From a virus, in IMG/VR virus record IMGVR_UViG_3300020197_000018, positions 1 through 64,000 of that record: a DNA stretch of 64,000 nucleotides. One strand, 5' to 3'. Of the stretch, positions 38,001 through 44,400 are shown in pieces. The number at the start of each line of letters is the position of its first letter. Position 1 is the first letter of the stretch. Made by a program: the position numbers and the translations under genes. Under the pieces are notes generated by a model. The model was given only the letters and a program-made list of their open reading frames with translations. It was not told the origin of the DNA and did not search any database.

Positions 38001-40008
38001 TCATGACGCTGTCCTCCTCGGCTGGCGTCGGGGCAATCTTGGCCGCTGCCGACAGAACCACGCCGATGGATTTCAGGAGCCCCATCTTTTTGCCGGGGTC
38101 GAAGATTGACTCGAGGTTCATCGGATCAAACTCGTCAAGAGCCAGGTCCATGTCGTCCCTGCTCCTCCAGCCCTCGCTGGCGTAGTCATCCAACCTCAGG
38201 GAGCCAAACTCTATTTTTTCCTTGAAAACGTCAATTAGTTCCGCCGCCTCATCGAGGAGTTCGGGGTAGGCGAAGTCGACAAATCTAGCCAAATTGGCTG
38301 AATTTGCCGCCGGCGCACCGTAGCGGATCTTGTAGCGCTGAATCGAGTCGCGGATTTTGTTCGCTATCGGCGACCAGTCCCCGCTCTTCCTGCGACGCTT
38401 CGGGTAGTTCCTGCCGTAACGGAAGGAGAAGTTGCCCATCGCGGCCATAGCCTCGTCCCCCGAAACCATCGCCTCGGACACTCGGGCCACCGCCTTGCGG
38501 GACGCACTCCATGTGGAATCGTTCTCCGTGGCGTTGGCTATCAGGTCCCTCGCGACCATGAGCAACTTGTTGCCTGATCTGGCTGTGGACACGGATCCGT
38601 CGTATGCCGCGGACAATCTGTCCCGGTTCGCCCCGACCAGCGACGAAAAAATCGCCGCCGTCTCCGAGGCGTTGCTACCGACGAGTTCGTCGACAGCGTT
38701 CATCAACTCGGGGGAGTCCGAACCGTTGGCTATGGCGGACAGGTGGTAATCCTTCGCCCTCAAAAGATGGACCGCCACCTCGAACGGGTCGTGGTCTATT
38801 CTCGTCGCCCAGGAACCGACCGGCCTCAGTTTTTTCTTGGCCGATCTCGCCGCCGTTATCATGACACGCGGATTCACCGCCAGAAAATCCTCAACCGATT
38901 CGGGGGACATCCCGAGGATCGCTCTCGCCACCCTGGGCAACCTGCCCTCCTCCACGAGGGCCACCAGTTGGGCAACGTACGGGGAGCCCGTTGGGGCGAC
39001 AAAATTCCGCAAACTCGATTGGTTGCTTAGTGCCTGGTGGAGGAGCGATGCGTTGAGCGAACCGAGTCCGTCGGCTCCGCCCGCCGCTATCAGTCTTGCC
39101 GCCGCGCCGTCTGAGCTCGTCGGAGCGCTGATCCTTGACGCGTCAAACACGTCGAGAATGCCGGTCGGTATGCCGATCAGGTCCAATCGGTTTCGTGTGA
39201 TCAGGTCTTCGTCCACCAAATCCCGTGGGGTCTTTTGGGGCTTTCTCGTGTCGGGCTCACCGAAGCCCGTGGCGGCCCTCACCCTCCTGATGACTTCGTC
39301 AATGGGTACCGCGCGCGCGGCGTCCGATGGCGACGGGCCGGCAATCGTTTCCGCGTCGGGAACGTTGATTACCTGGTCCCTCACCCTCCCCGTGCGCCGT
39401 CTGATGCTTGGTCGTCTTACCGTTGGGCCAATCTCGAGTGAGGACGGTCTGGGCATGCGCTCCATCGTCCGTCTCGGTTTCCCGCCCGGTATTTCGGCAG
39501 ATGGAAGGTTGGGGCTGTCGGGCACGAGGGATTGTATAAGGTTCGACCCCGGGGTCGGGTCGGGGATCCCCCGCCCCATGTTGATCATCGGCAGACCCTC
39601 CAGGACCAGGCCGTCGAGGTCGGCGTCGATGGCGGTGAATGGGTTGAGGTTGACATTCCCGTCGACGAACCCGACGGTCGCCCCAAGCGCCTTTGTCTTG
39701 ACGTCGTCAGGGAAGGCCGCCTTCACCATCCTTCTGCGTCGCCTTCTCGACGAAACGTCCTGTCCGGTCACCTTCCTGTAATCCGACTCGTTGCTGCACG
39801 GCATCCAGACCGTTCCGCCGGTCGTGGAGCTGTACTGACGTATCCCTATGCAACCCAGCATCCGGGCTCGGGCGCGGGCCGATTCCTTGTCAACGTATGC
39901 GTCAAAATTGTCCGGACGGACCTGCCGCGGACCGAAAGAGAAACCCTTGGTCTCCATTTCGTCCTGCGAAATGGGGCAACAATCGCCCTGCTCGGTTGAA
40001 TCGTCCAT
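25090..40008 (-). CDS. Giant head-associated polyprotein, 4972 aa
   Basis: One uninterrupted 14.9-kb frame. Start ATG at 40008. N-terminus: a GC-x-G...WMPC module (residues 50-71, shared with the 40082 gene), then D128-P153, the DADLDG...INMGRGIPDPTP module shared with the 41436 and 50081 genes. Ten EAGM sites (M at 711, 876, 1094, 1725, 2311, 3009, 4025, 4197, 4351, 4658) divide the rest. Recognised modules: two HTHs near 2900-3000, Clp N-terminal repeats 4025-4196, Nudix 4351-4657, zeta-toxin-like kinase 4658-4972. Other segments are helical and unrecognised. Position next to the capsid gene implies a virion protein; I infer a cargo polyprotein cut during head maturation. Confidence 0.85.
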   Translation of the reverse strand: MDDSTEQGDCCPISQDEMETKGFSFGPRQVRPDNFDAYVDKESARARARMLGCIGIRQYSSTTGGTVWMPCSNESDYRKVTGQDVSSRRRRRRMVKAAFPDDVKTKALGATVGFVDGNVNLNPFTAIDADLDGLVLEGLPMINMGRGIPDPTPGSNLIQSLVPDSPNLPSAEIPGGKPRRTMERMPRPSSLEIGPTVRRPSIRRRTGRVRDQVINVPDAETIAGPSPSDAARAVPIDEVIRRVRAATGFGEPDTRKPQKTPRDLVDEDLITRNRLDLIGIPTGILDVFDASRISAPTSSDGAAARLIAAGGADGLGSLNASLLHQALSNQSSLRNFVAPTGSPYVAQLVALVEEGRLPRVARAILGMSPESVEDFLAVNPRVMITAARSAKKKLRPVGSWATRIDHDPFEVAVHLLRAKDYHLSAIANGSDSPELMNAVDELVGSNASETAAIFSSLVGANRDRLSAAYDGSVSTARSGNKLLMVARDLIANATENDSTWSASRKAVARVSEAMVSGDEAMAAMGNFSFRYGRNYPKRRRKSGDWSPIANKIRDSIQRYKIRYGAPAANSANLARFVDFAYPELLDEAAELIDVFKEKIEFGSLRLDDYASEGWRSRDDMDLALDEFDPMNLESIFDPGKKMGLLKSIGVVLSAAAKIAPTPAEEDSVMNIMDEVALWSLTVLPGYSVPRSVTSHKRGIFPEVSSGGEAGMDAARLVRQDIRESLADEPGSLRPAIGGTPRMRMQRKLMSRTSELLDDALPDDLLGRIENDPEGPVVDIAETFLATAEQFKFDQETIAAFYEDLAEMMNKIVEDLPDESKRPRLASMFTDALEEISYNMDDENTQFFLRTGDIPSRTVGRLARRIIAGDRQPEAGMGAGPDDQIEPTMEPGVAPEPSVAPPPARKRVSDADTVMLYDEVLRLVRSLENPNAAYNPDDLDSWREKVRAAGANIPFADVDGLKDVADTTFPAASGGQPPVFRNPFAGVSTDAVESIDDILDIVLDEVGVGAGDKTEKVVSNLKRLMGVRDSADFHSLVRSLSAKNGLASGADISEQLMGNSYLTDSAIRNKVTGRFPDFYDMIDLPKPVDGAEAGMVGPTMDGIRGRVVAERRARELSRVATLSDEGDYAMRAVEVRRRRLLGMAEPGGFLDFITRGVTDQRSPFYMRSAASQMGGLEPYIDRLSDSQINEMWKSVADFVSQARLDMTEGGLNSPYAVMYNAAKMTMALDEPELMAESAENFTDAELLQNLNVNLWEDLLPAEGELTVTPSDIDAVSPVKAKARAALQALALDRGRLIELITGETPAPKTSDRMSGVRGEYIPTPVHMAQLAMADAITPLDSESLVAFVASLNDAQLTSLSAAQILTPEAKELTENELRAISFATVARKLLGVRQLADREPAENRFFGDQVRRVLGDESVSVPVRDLVSAILAKDDSAVSRALAKMEPNEENVASLVNVLWEMGRNSQGTFIVPLLPPKIADAERLTSLRAKAIGVLRSQRDGGRRMARDVIDRFPKEGRGYEMVQVVTEPADGQAAMPNLAELLRTYDGSPDSAAKIIGALSDAQLERLRDNYIIPSILQRMDRQAYEARLEQGPIAQTRAKIDNLGRRMMMLTFGTEGSKRTFDDVLSRTDEALAGAFGEKILEPSLLTPQERQHYSEIIDYFFSGGSETFDDPAEYGAAARARRIAEAETDGEVLSWGEFRSGALPDSEANFNRYMGIGAEAGMALGDQQGNNENLDLPEETAVALFGKDDYDLIRSGDYTSGDTTVPRISVPEENDYAMKALAAFFRAQEGDVPDEIAIRQRKDGSYSASQLIFQALQNATLDLIRRMPNAPFDFPDGPYVVRDDQNKARANFFLAALKEYLLLHMTLGEDMFPIEDIRHGRDPVRYSFNITRDDFQMSVGDDLLNYKLNYDPGQPNNSIRQDQAGEFTGDPSEHPAVKAIGKSIDQHKRLFPSFHDWLSQANRYSRILGGQHYEKDPSKYGFFITEEVMSDPGSMDLDKVVREVADQFLKIGSDYPLHKQQPRLLQDVEDLGPDPDIVSPFPSLESYPDPNTIANLGISKDKLAKQKKIANSSAKASDVARQSWWGMFTSGNLMDEYEIAAVAKTTDGDNFHPDAILTGLRKWARDNNISDAQFKSLYSAAQAAAKARFNSVALTKINNVLNDIALNSTGGIRGEIHRLDQRLRHLEQHWKMLSVNYQDRIRARIQATYSAWGVLLDSYNRHRDQLFRQSARGEITPQQAVDEIQKFYFTIQPAIYQATNLIADLSRETEASARARAINEIERGEIEERIEEIRAAAKLTGRDAEAGMRLVRGVNNALSHLADDPSGLSDEPAGGMSVGRTRFGIVGTERIQIPDKRVLLSTKEKRLAAEIAKVNEILSRVNVDEMERIPDIRTAMATLRRGKPDRVVPQMRFGSPAEIEQAKSTAVLMMIADAEADATTRKIMGARYKRFSELAINSLPSLTKRIIEDVMVDGIADAMQANGVKEADIDAALVMYAEAIRNAKYFAIFNPVSATARLFGVEPEDVSDAIATETLLSKTSNILRMAQSYASGLSGAYSEASVRRMTDNRFPELRNLGPLYLDSIFTPKGSSDRATQKLNSAISLNNLMRLNPRSIPVAFGVSDDVAQLISASAPPRRILSDMHNPLPFDWNFMTFRDRQTWLGSEEAFNSLGRMGVNDELSKLQKQIEDFGSMDGPYPALARMISGNDTTTGAFGGQLITANGRSPIYASRGLERADMVRNGQNQISALASVVPGISQMSDRALSRFLGAPLEVIAEFRRDGAAVSPTEAERLARAFGRTASEVWPSDIPQSDADAGNFYWLASTWDRSGEVVAAINEGSDPFAAAAEMPNGQFVADKVSELLNDGTIDRFYDQIGLEEITQEDAAAFASSIAPRSRKGVVEILAASGFREQDIIDATGFNPNTVRNSLHELRKQGLLPEVVGSPKWIAKNGDAVMADFSSGVSKRALMKKYGIGAKTLDSILASARGSARMDDAYDSYGGAEAGMANRRLPDNTPMSDGPSANWREDRPTRADGTSVDPELQMPPAIVADPFINPGSPASLGVDGEAKDPERMQMLGRVISLWTSFALEGGYLDNTTGDETTHDAIFGSTRDHLDDLASEDVDIGMLGDVAQGDAGKMRAKRFRNFDIATRQENSTFPLFGFDTVPSVIRGEFLGTGLYRGIMPMLRGMLQAIYDKWFRRLSPDSDRISSESVEVGTDTLIEGVASGILPAPEIPEDVNDELRLKLWQMKQIMRNPNLVDAPPMFEPGDEKVMRLLIPMMAATDERNLLRSKFGATPTGTIDQPSDQIAPSTTEGTMAWEAGSNTDLPLLQGVPMFSNLLLGSVLEGNAEAKKIVDNLTPRQIMMANWVYGMYTAVEPMVDAFGSIMPKNPYITASPNIPEEPGSERMLGDPLYIPTREMDDQVFAFTFDSLFKALQEVAEQPGLLLMEALPTEAWSSLYPSSGGEAARQATQMIESTKILARILADVLATSIYRKAVQSIAARDKRKISPFHTPLTTSSDPFGDNDTDWFRFARPRVDSYGYWSMYGPNIVYSGPDGNPYLPGWNDETNPITEPGAASSALTPEALAAERESLRELQRVIDETPGKYWWETASAYGELGDDQILEMHPEEFADYVSSMIAFEDAALVEEKPSQLLKRAFGRLLGMGYPVAELDRFDEWIGPIIKGIPAGTVTKDAVLRQLKNIFPWLDLDRMDDIYPVTGKSFSESINAMKEMFITSPLEVITMFGGKPHLTLAHTILSRPDGPESNDFRNNFMIPLIKGILQTHRSNMEIGYRQVAAFKNGLDTMRVGIGMRQTDFQTQMYVIEQLLNTLRESGSINDETHLKLAEEVARAHVHSLFGDLEFGQTVVEKIHDDQDGWVTFLGIIARHTGADGADDVRQLTPEQSEFLTRYNRYYAEAQDTLGTLFEQHIRSGIYGSVKTLGEAVREMEPFILATERARKRRILLPRYKREMIDPIKDSLLSDDERFAKLLTFNEWLDANGFPELTYDRGDRGTGAEAGMSALTRMVMARFTNDTVFSIVEAYEDAAKSGSPDVNAGHLLLGAWRYVMTHPETGTYLTALRRLNISVENMINALQGVTTPKDGPSPKPTKWTKAAHRALIGALKASSQRGNEFIDLGDLILAILNDRLRGNENDDGVKQALRSKNISPDVIEATIATARVLSGMPLSPEAGMSPSRARTNSTDRSDDLKRNKLLANGMWFNSDRRISVAVGTATDGELVDEVERLMDIYSLMAASNEISPVDFRGGESPFSADAVRPTNSRLIFGDNGQEPADLLGAIRHAMDRADAMVTDNSEQTRLTKLKSSMRLYFDNDEHMPDETDDAEAGMARNFADMIEPIVGNFARSEEVDQRRYFEGVYGDVDMSESELRKVADNISMGSPFNIFHNLDYTEDDINWSTSNWSFNKDAIYVEGADSVMIRMRDLDLRTAEIAMITRKSGPYRNALALVGGLKDDGEDLMTTATRETFEEVGVSLENALQADYLGAMEAPDWDPRFVNGVRVGAGMFVVPWDTQLVAASDASGARWVPLSEIAAGQHRLAFGHAEWIRRAVANLQNDPSSDPYGDLSLSINRRLGMLARAARVRNQKMIAQINDIRRATGRKLFLGSNKMPHPLMPWGNRVAASTWRFGPGAEAGMSDKPIDDSLPRELGLLSVQSKMPPSHLEKGSDTAGFYRVGTSRGGDDLFAAWGDKDRVEQLWRPYVELSLERARRGDIPNDQQRPTAYILGGGSGTGKSTARNMGLAGIPNYDSAIVADPDDAKIMMPETRLWYARRLESASGLVHRESRQVAAVMARAATEEGLDLVYDTSGQFNDGFQDLVDWRKKGYNIVGHYFFAPLPVIQKRVLNREDQFGRHVPEGIVEQIQWNLQQILPIIIERQLFDELYIWDSEKDPTKPLLVGQMLLGQLGAPQILQIKHPYLLRYLYKDRTAPDGSKIEVRKTQTITIPFSGR
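26038..26958 (-). other. Polyprotein module: Nudix hydrolase
   Basis: Residues 4351-4657, flanked by EAGM sites. The Nudix box G-x5-E-x7-RE-x2-EE-x-G is complete at 4473-4495 (26524-26592), with all catalytic Glu present. Upstream strands (DSVMIRMRDLD, EIAMITRKSGPY) fit the fold. It would hydrolyse nucleoside diphosphates linked to another group; substrate unknown. Confidence 0.85.
27421..27936 (-). other. Polyprotein module: Clp N-terminal repeat domain
   Basis: Residues 4025-4196 between two EAGM sites. Two repeats of the Clp_N type: ARFTNDTVFSIVEAYEDAAK with NAGHLLLGAW, then WTKAAHRALIGALKASSQRG with IDLGDLILAIL. Clp_N domains recruit substrates or adaptors to ClpA/ClpC. No ATPase is attached, so it could act as a decoy or adaptor for the host Clp machinery. 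Confidence 0.7.
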
Positions 40009-40081
40009 TTTTCCCGTTCACTCGCGCTCTGGGCGCGCTTTTAGTACCGATAAGAATACCCCAACAGGAGCATTCGCAGAG

Positions 40082-41032
40082 TTAGTCGGCCAAAAACCGG
40101 GATGTTGTCAATACTTGTTTGACTTCGGTCGCAATTTTTTGGTAGCGCGAGGCTTGGGATTTCGAGGTGAGGCCAAGATTCGGGGTCGAGACGATCTCGG
40201 ATGGACCCCGTTCGGTCAGTTTTTCCCATCTTTTGCCCCTCTTGCGGCGCCTGCTCCGCGGTCCCCTGCCATCCATCTCGGAAAATCTTTCCATCACGAG
40301 GGTCTTCTTCACGATGATCGGAAAATCTGATTTCACGAGATTCTTTCTCGCCTGCGCGGCCGCGTCGGTGTTCGCGACGAACTGGCGACCGCGTTTGCCG
40401 CCCTGGACCTTCTTCCTGTTCGTCGCGGCCCTCTGGGCGGGCGTGAGCCTCGACCAAACCTTGGCTGGCAGGTAGCGTCTGGTTCCTCCCTGGCGGATTG
40501 CTGGCTTGCCGTCGGACGTGGTCCATTTCTCCTCGGCCCACTTTGATAGAGAGCGTTGTCTCTTGTTCTTCTTGCCCCTGTAGCCACCGCCGCGTTTCTT
40601 ATACTCCCGGGTCACCAGCTGGGCTTTCCGGGCCGACCATTGCCCCGGTTTGCCCCCTTGCGAGCTGGTCATGATTCGCTTCTTGATGCTCTCCCTCATC
40701 GCCGGCTTGGTGTAGTTGTCGGCGGATTTGTTTTCTCCGAACTCGGGGGGCTTCACGTCGAAGGGTTTCACGCCCCTCTTTTTCCTACCGTTCATGTCGA
40801 CGTTCACGGCGGGTCCGCCGATCGGGCCGTTGCCTGAGTGCACGTCTTTCTCGTTCCTATTCAGCCAGTCGTCGTCCTCGGCCGCCGACGATAGACGATT
40901 CAAGGTCTCGGCGTCGGCGCATGGGAGCCAGTTCCCCGAGTCGTCCTGGTGCGCACCCCTGCATCCCATGTATCGAGCTATCTTCAGCGCATCGTCCCTG
41001 GACGCCCCCTTCTTCACACCAAACCACCCCAC
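40082..41032 (-). CDS. Basic head-associated protein with DUF5872-like domain, 316 aa
   Basis: GTG start at 41032 overlaps the upstream gene by 19 nt. Residues 10-45 carry the GCRGAHQDDSGNWLPC module shared with the start of the 4972-aa protein. Residues about 115-225 resemble DUF5872: GGKPGQWSARKAQLVTREYK, SLSKWAEEKWTTSDG, RYLPAKVWSRLTPAQRAATN. The C-terminal third is very basic (GRGPRSRRRKRGKRWEK). Strong positive charge suggests a DNA-condensing or DNA-contacting internal head protein. Confidence 0.75.
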   Translation of the reverse strand: MGWFGVKKGASRDDALKIARYMGCRGAHQDDSGNWLPCADAETLNRLSSAAEDDDWLNRNEKDVHSGNGPIGGPAVNVDMNGRKKRGVKPFDVKPPEFGENKSADNYTKPAMRESIKKRIMTSSQGGKPGQWSARKAQLVTREYKKRGGGYRGKKNKRQRSLSKWAEEKWTTSDGKPAIRQGGTRRYLPAKVWSRLTPAQRAATNRKKVQGGKRGRQFVANTDAAAQARKNLVKSDFPIIVKKTLVMERFSEMDGRGPRSRRRKRGKRWEKLTERGPSEIVSTPNLGLTSKSQASRYQKIATEVKQVLTTSRFLAD

Positions 41033-41439
41033 GGCAACTGCTCATCGGCGAACATCACCCATTCCTTGGCGAACCGGTTGTAATCGCTAGCCGTTTGAGA
41101 CTTCACGGACTCTTCAGATAGGCCCGCGTCCCTGTACCCGCGGGCGATGACCTCCCGAGCAGCCTCCTCCGGCGAGTAGCCCAGGGACCTCCAGGCGCGA
41201 GCCTCAACGAGTTCTTCGGAGTACGCCTGAAGGACGGCATCAAAGGAGTCGTAGGGTTTGTTCTTTTTCACGAATTCGTCGAATTCCTTCGAGAGCACCA
41301 ACACGAAGTCGTTCTCCTTAGCGTTCGTGGGGATGCTGAAGGGCGGGAATCTTGCGTCTTCGGCGACGGACTTGAAATCGTCCAGCACTTCGTGCATCTC
41401 GGCCTCGGTCATGTGGTTTGTTTTGAATCTGTCGCTCAT
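41014..41439 (-). CDS. Hypothetical helical protein, 141 aa
   Basis: A 141-residue acidic helical protein between two structural genes. Start ATG at 41439 overlaps the upstream stop as ATGA and its end overlaps the next start. Motif-like SLGYSPEEAAREVIARGYRD is helical. No family recognised. Confidence 0.65.
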   Translation of the reverse strand: MSDRFKTNHMTEAEMHEVLDDFKSVAEDARFPPFSIPTNAKENDFVLVLSKEFDEFVKKNKPYDSFDAVLQAYSEELVEARAWRSLGYSPEEAAREVIARGYRDAGLSEESVKSQTASDYNRFAKEWVMFADEQLPWGGLV

Positions 41440-44400
41440 GTTTCGTCCTGCGCCGTCGTTCCAAAATCAGGGTCGTCGATCCATCTTTGGTAGTATGGGT
41501 TCCAGACCTTGGACGGGTCGTCTGGTTTACGAATCTGCGGGTTGCGTATGAGAGAATATATCTCCGCCTCGGCGGCCTGTGTGACCGGTTTGTGTAGCAT
41601 CACCAACGCGGTTCTGTTGAGAACCATAATGTGGTCACCGATCACGGATGGCCTAAATAAGGCGACCGGGTTCTGGGTCATAGGAAGGTCACCGCCGGAT
41701 TGATACACATCCACGCCGAACAGCATCCCCATAGTCACCTCGTCGTTCCAGAACGATAGGATCTCCTGCGCGCTGACGAGGTTCGCCAGTCTTTCGTTCC
41801 ATGGCACCTTCCCCTCGGCTTTCAGTTTTGCCATCTCCATGGATTTCAAAACTTCCAGTTGAACCATCCACCCGAAAATTTGCATTCTCGTGGCCCTCCA
41901 CCACTGCTTGCCGTACAGTGGATCGGCCTGGGCGTCCACTCTGGCCCCCCGTTCAGAGTCCCAACTGAACTCGTTGTCGTTTCTCGAGAACAGGTCCTCG
42001 GAGATCGTCAGCAGGATCTTGGCCAGGTCGCGTATGGCCTCGGGATCCGCCGTGTCAACTTGCGGGATGGTGATGCCTTTTGCTCTGGCGTGCGATTCTA
42101 GTGTCGCGCCCCCGATTTGGCCTCGGTGGGCACCGACGCTCTTTTTGCCGTAGGGCACGAAATAACCGTGGGCCGTGAGGGACCGGTTTGATCTGTAGAA
42201 CGGGTTGGCCATGTTATCGTGCGACCAGTCGGGGTCGTTGTCGGCGTCGAGGTCTATCGGCATGGTTTTCTCGATGCCCGAAAAGTGGGTTATTGCGCTG
42301 AAGAAGGCCCCGTACATCTCTAAGAGCTGCCCGTGAATGGCGCTCATCCTGTCTTTATTCTCTATCCGAGTGGTGCGAGGAATCAATGCGAGGACGATGT
42401 CCCCGGAAGGGTCTCTCCCCCCGTAGTTCAACATGCCCGCTCTTCGCGCAAAGTTGATTCCGGACCCCCCGTGTTCGCCACCCTCACCGACGATGTATAA
42501 CGGTCCTTTTATGAGTTCCGCGGCCATCTGGTTCGTCGTCATGGGCGGTTTAGCCATTGCGATCCCCCTGCGCATCTCTACGAAGTTCATCACCCACTGA
42601 TCGCCGCTGACTGGAGGGACGGTGACTTCTTTCAGCATTGTTGATCCGGCGAGCAGCTCGAATTCATCTTCGGTAACCAATATTGGCCGCCCCTTGGCCC
42701 CCGTCGCCCAATATATGGCGTTGTGGAGGGCGTTCCTCTGGGGGTTGCCCATATGATGGCGCCCGAGGACCTCCTGAAGCGGCCTTTGTGTCTCTGGGTC
42801 TTTCAATTCTTCCACCGCCATGTTTATCAAAGCGAGGGTGCTGATCGCTTCTTCGCTCAATTCAGCTAGCTCGATCGGGTCGTCCGACGTCAGCGTTCGG
42901 GGAATGTGCGGGAGGAAGCCCAGGGTGGTGTGACGCTCGACCATGCCCAAAATTTCATCTACCCCTCGAGGCGGGAGCGGGGTGCCGTCGAGGTTGACTG
43001 GCGGAATTAGTAGGCTCTCCTCCAGGCCTGCCACGTTTCTCAAACCCGACTGGACCGCGCGCTTTCGCAGGCGCCCCATCTCGTTCACCACCCTTGCTGT
43101 CCCGGCGCTTTTTTGTCGCACCGAGTCCTCGACCTTGTGCATATTGTTCTCGAATATGTCGGCAAGAATGGTCTCCAGCGATTCCAGCATCTCGCCCGCG
43201 AGGATGAACTCCCTGCGCGGTCTCGGGCTCCTGCTTGCCGCCCCTTTGACGTTCCTCCATTTATTGAGGGCGTCCCGGCGCCTCTCCCTCGCTTGGTCGT
43301 AGGCGTTTCGCACCGCTTCAAAGGCCGCGAACCAGTCGTTGGGGTGGTCCGTCGACAGGGCCTTGTTGACGGCTAGCGCTATCTCCTGTACTTGGGTGAG
43401 GTTGTCGCGGTAAGCCAGATGCTTCATGGAAAAGTTGTCGGGGTGCCTCCAGAGCACGACCATCTTGCGGACCCGTGGTTTCGCATCAGCTGCCATTCCC
43501 GGGATCAACGTTTGGAAATCGTCCGAAGGGTCTTCCGCCGCGAAGATGCTGCTCAGAATAGCGGAGCGGTAGTAGCGATTAAAATCGTATCCCTTGAGAT
43601 GCTCGGGGAGCAAGCTAGTATCAGGGATGTTCATCCCCTCCCGGGCATTGGTTGCGTTGGCCCGTGGCGATCGTGCCTGGGTTGCGCGCGATTGAAATTC
43701 GAGGAAATTCGCTGGCCTGCCCGCCGCCACGTAGCCCACGGCGATGTCCGGCCTTCCTATGTAGTTGAGGTAGCTCTCTATGGGGTCAGAGCCCTCAGGG
43801 ATGTCGACGACGTCGAGCATTTGAAGCTTTTGTTTTTCGCCTTGGGGGATCGCGTTGTTCAGTGTCGATGTGTTCAGCAGAAGCAGGGCGGCTTGACGAA
43901 AGCTGTTCGTGGACTTGCCTGGCAAGACCCCGGGGGCGTAGTAAATCTTCGTCCCGAGAAGGTCCTTTGCTAGCTCTTCGTCAATGTTGAATACCCTGGC
44001 CAGCACCTCGGTCACTGTTAATTTTTGGGGTCCTTCGTCGGATAGCCCGTACTTTCTCCCCGTGTCGTCTTTTGACGGCGTTATGGATGGGTAGCTCACG
44101 AGGTCTGGCAATTTTTTCGATGACTGCACCGGTCCCAGCGCGTCGGCGATGGAGATCTGGCTGTTAATCGAGATCGGCACCTGCGAGTAATCCGTCAGGT
44201 AGTTGCCCGTAACGGGGTCCCTGTAGAGCCCGAGGCTGGGTTCAAAGACGTAGAACACGTCGTCTATCAGCAGCGAGTTGGTAAGGTCGTACTGGTTCGG
44301 CCTGCCGAACGACGACAGGGGCTTCGTTTCCTGCGTTCCGTCTTCCAGCGTCGTCGTGACGACTCGGTTGGTGGCGTCCACGACCACGGAGACGGGCGTC

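Noticed and set aside
42420-42450. RRAGM in the 1869-aa protein as a cleavage site
   Set aside because: No acidic residue precedes it and the surrounding sequence looks like part of a folded domain.
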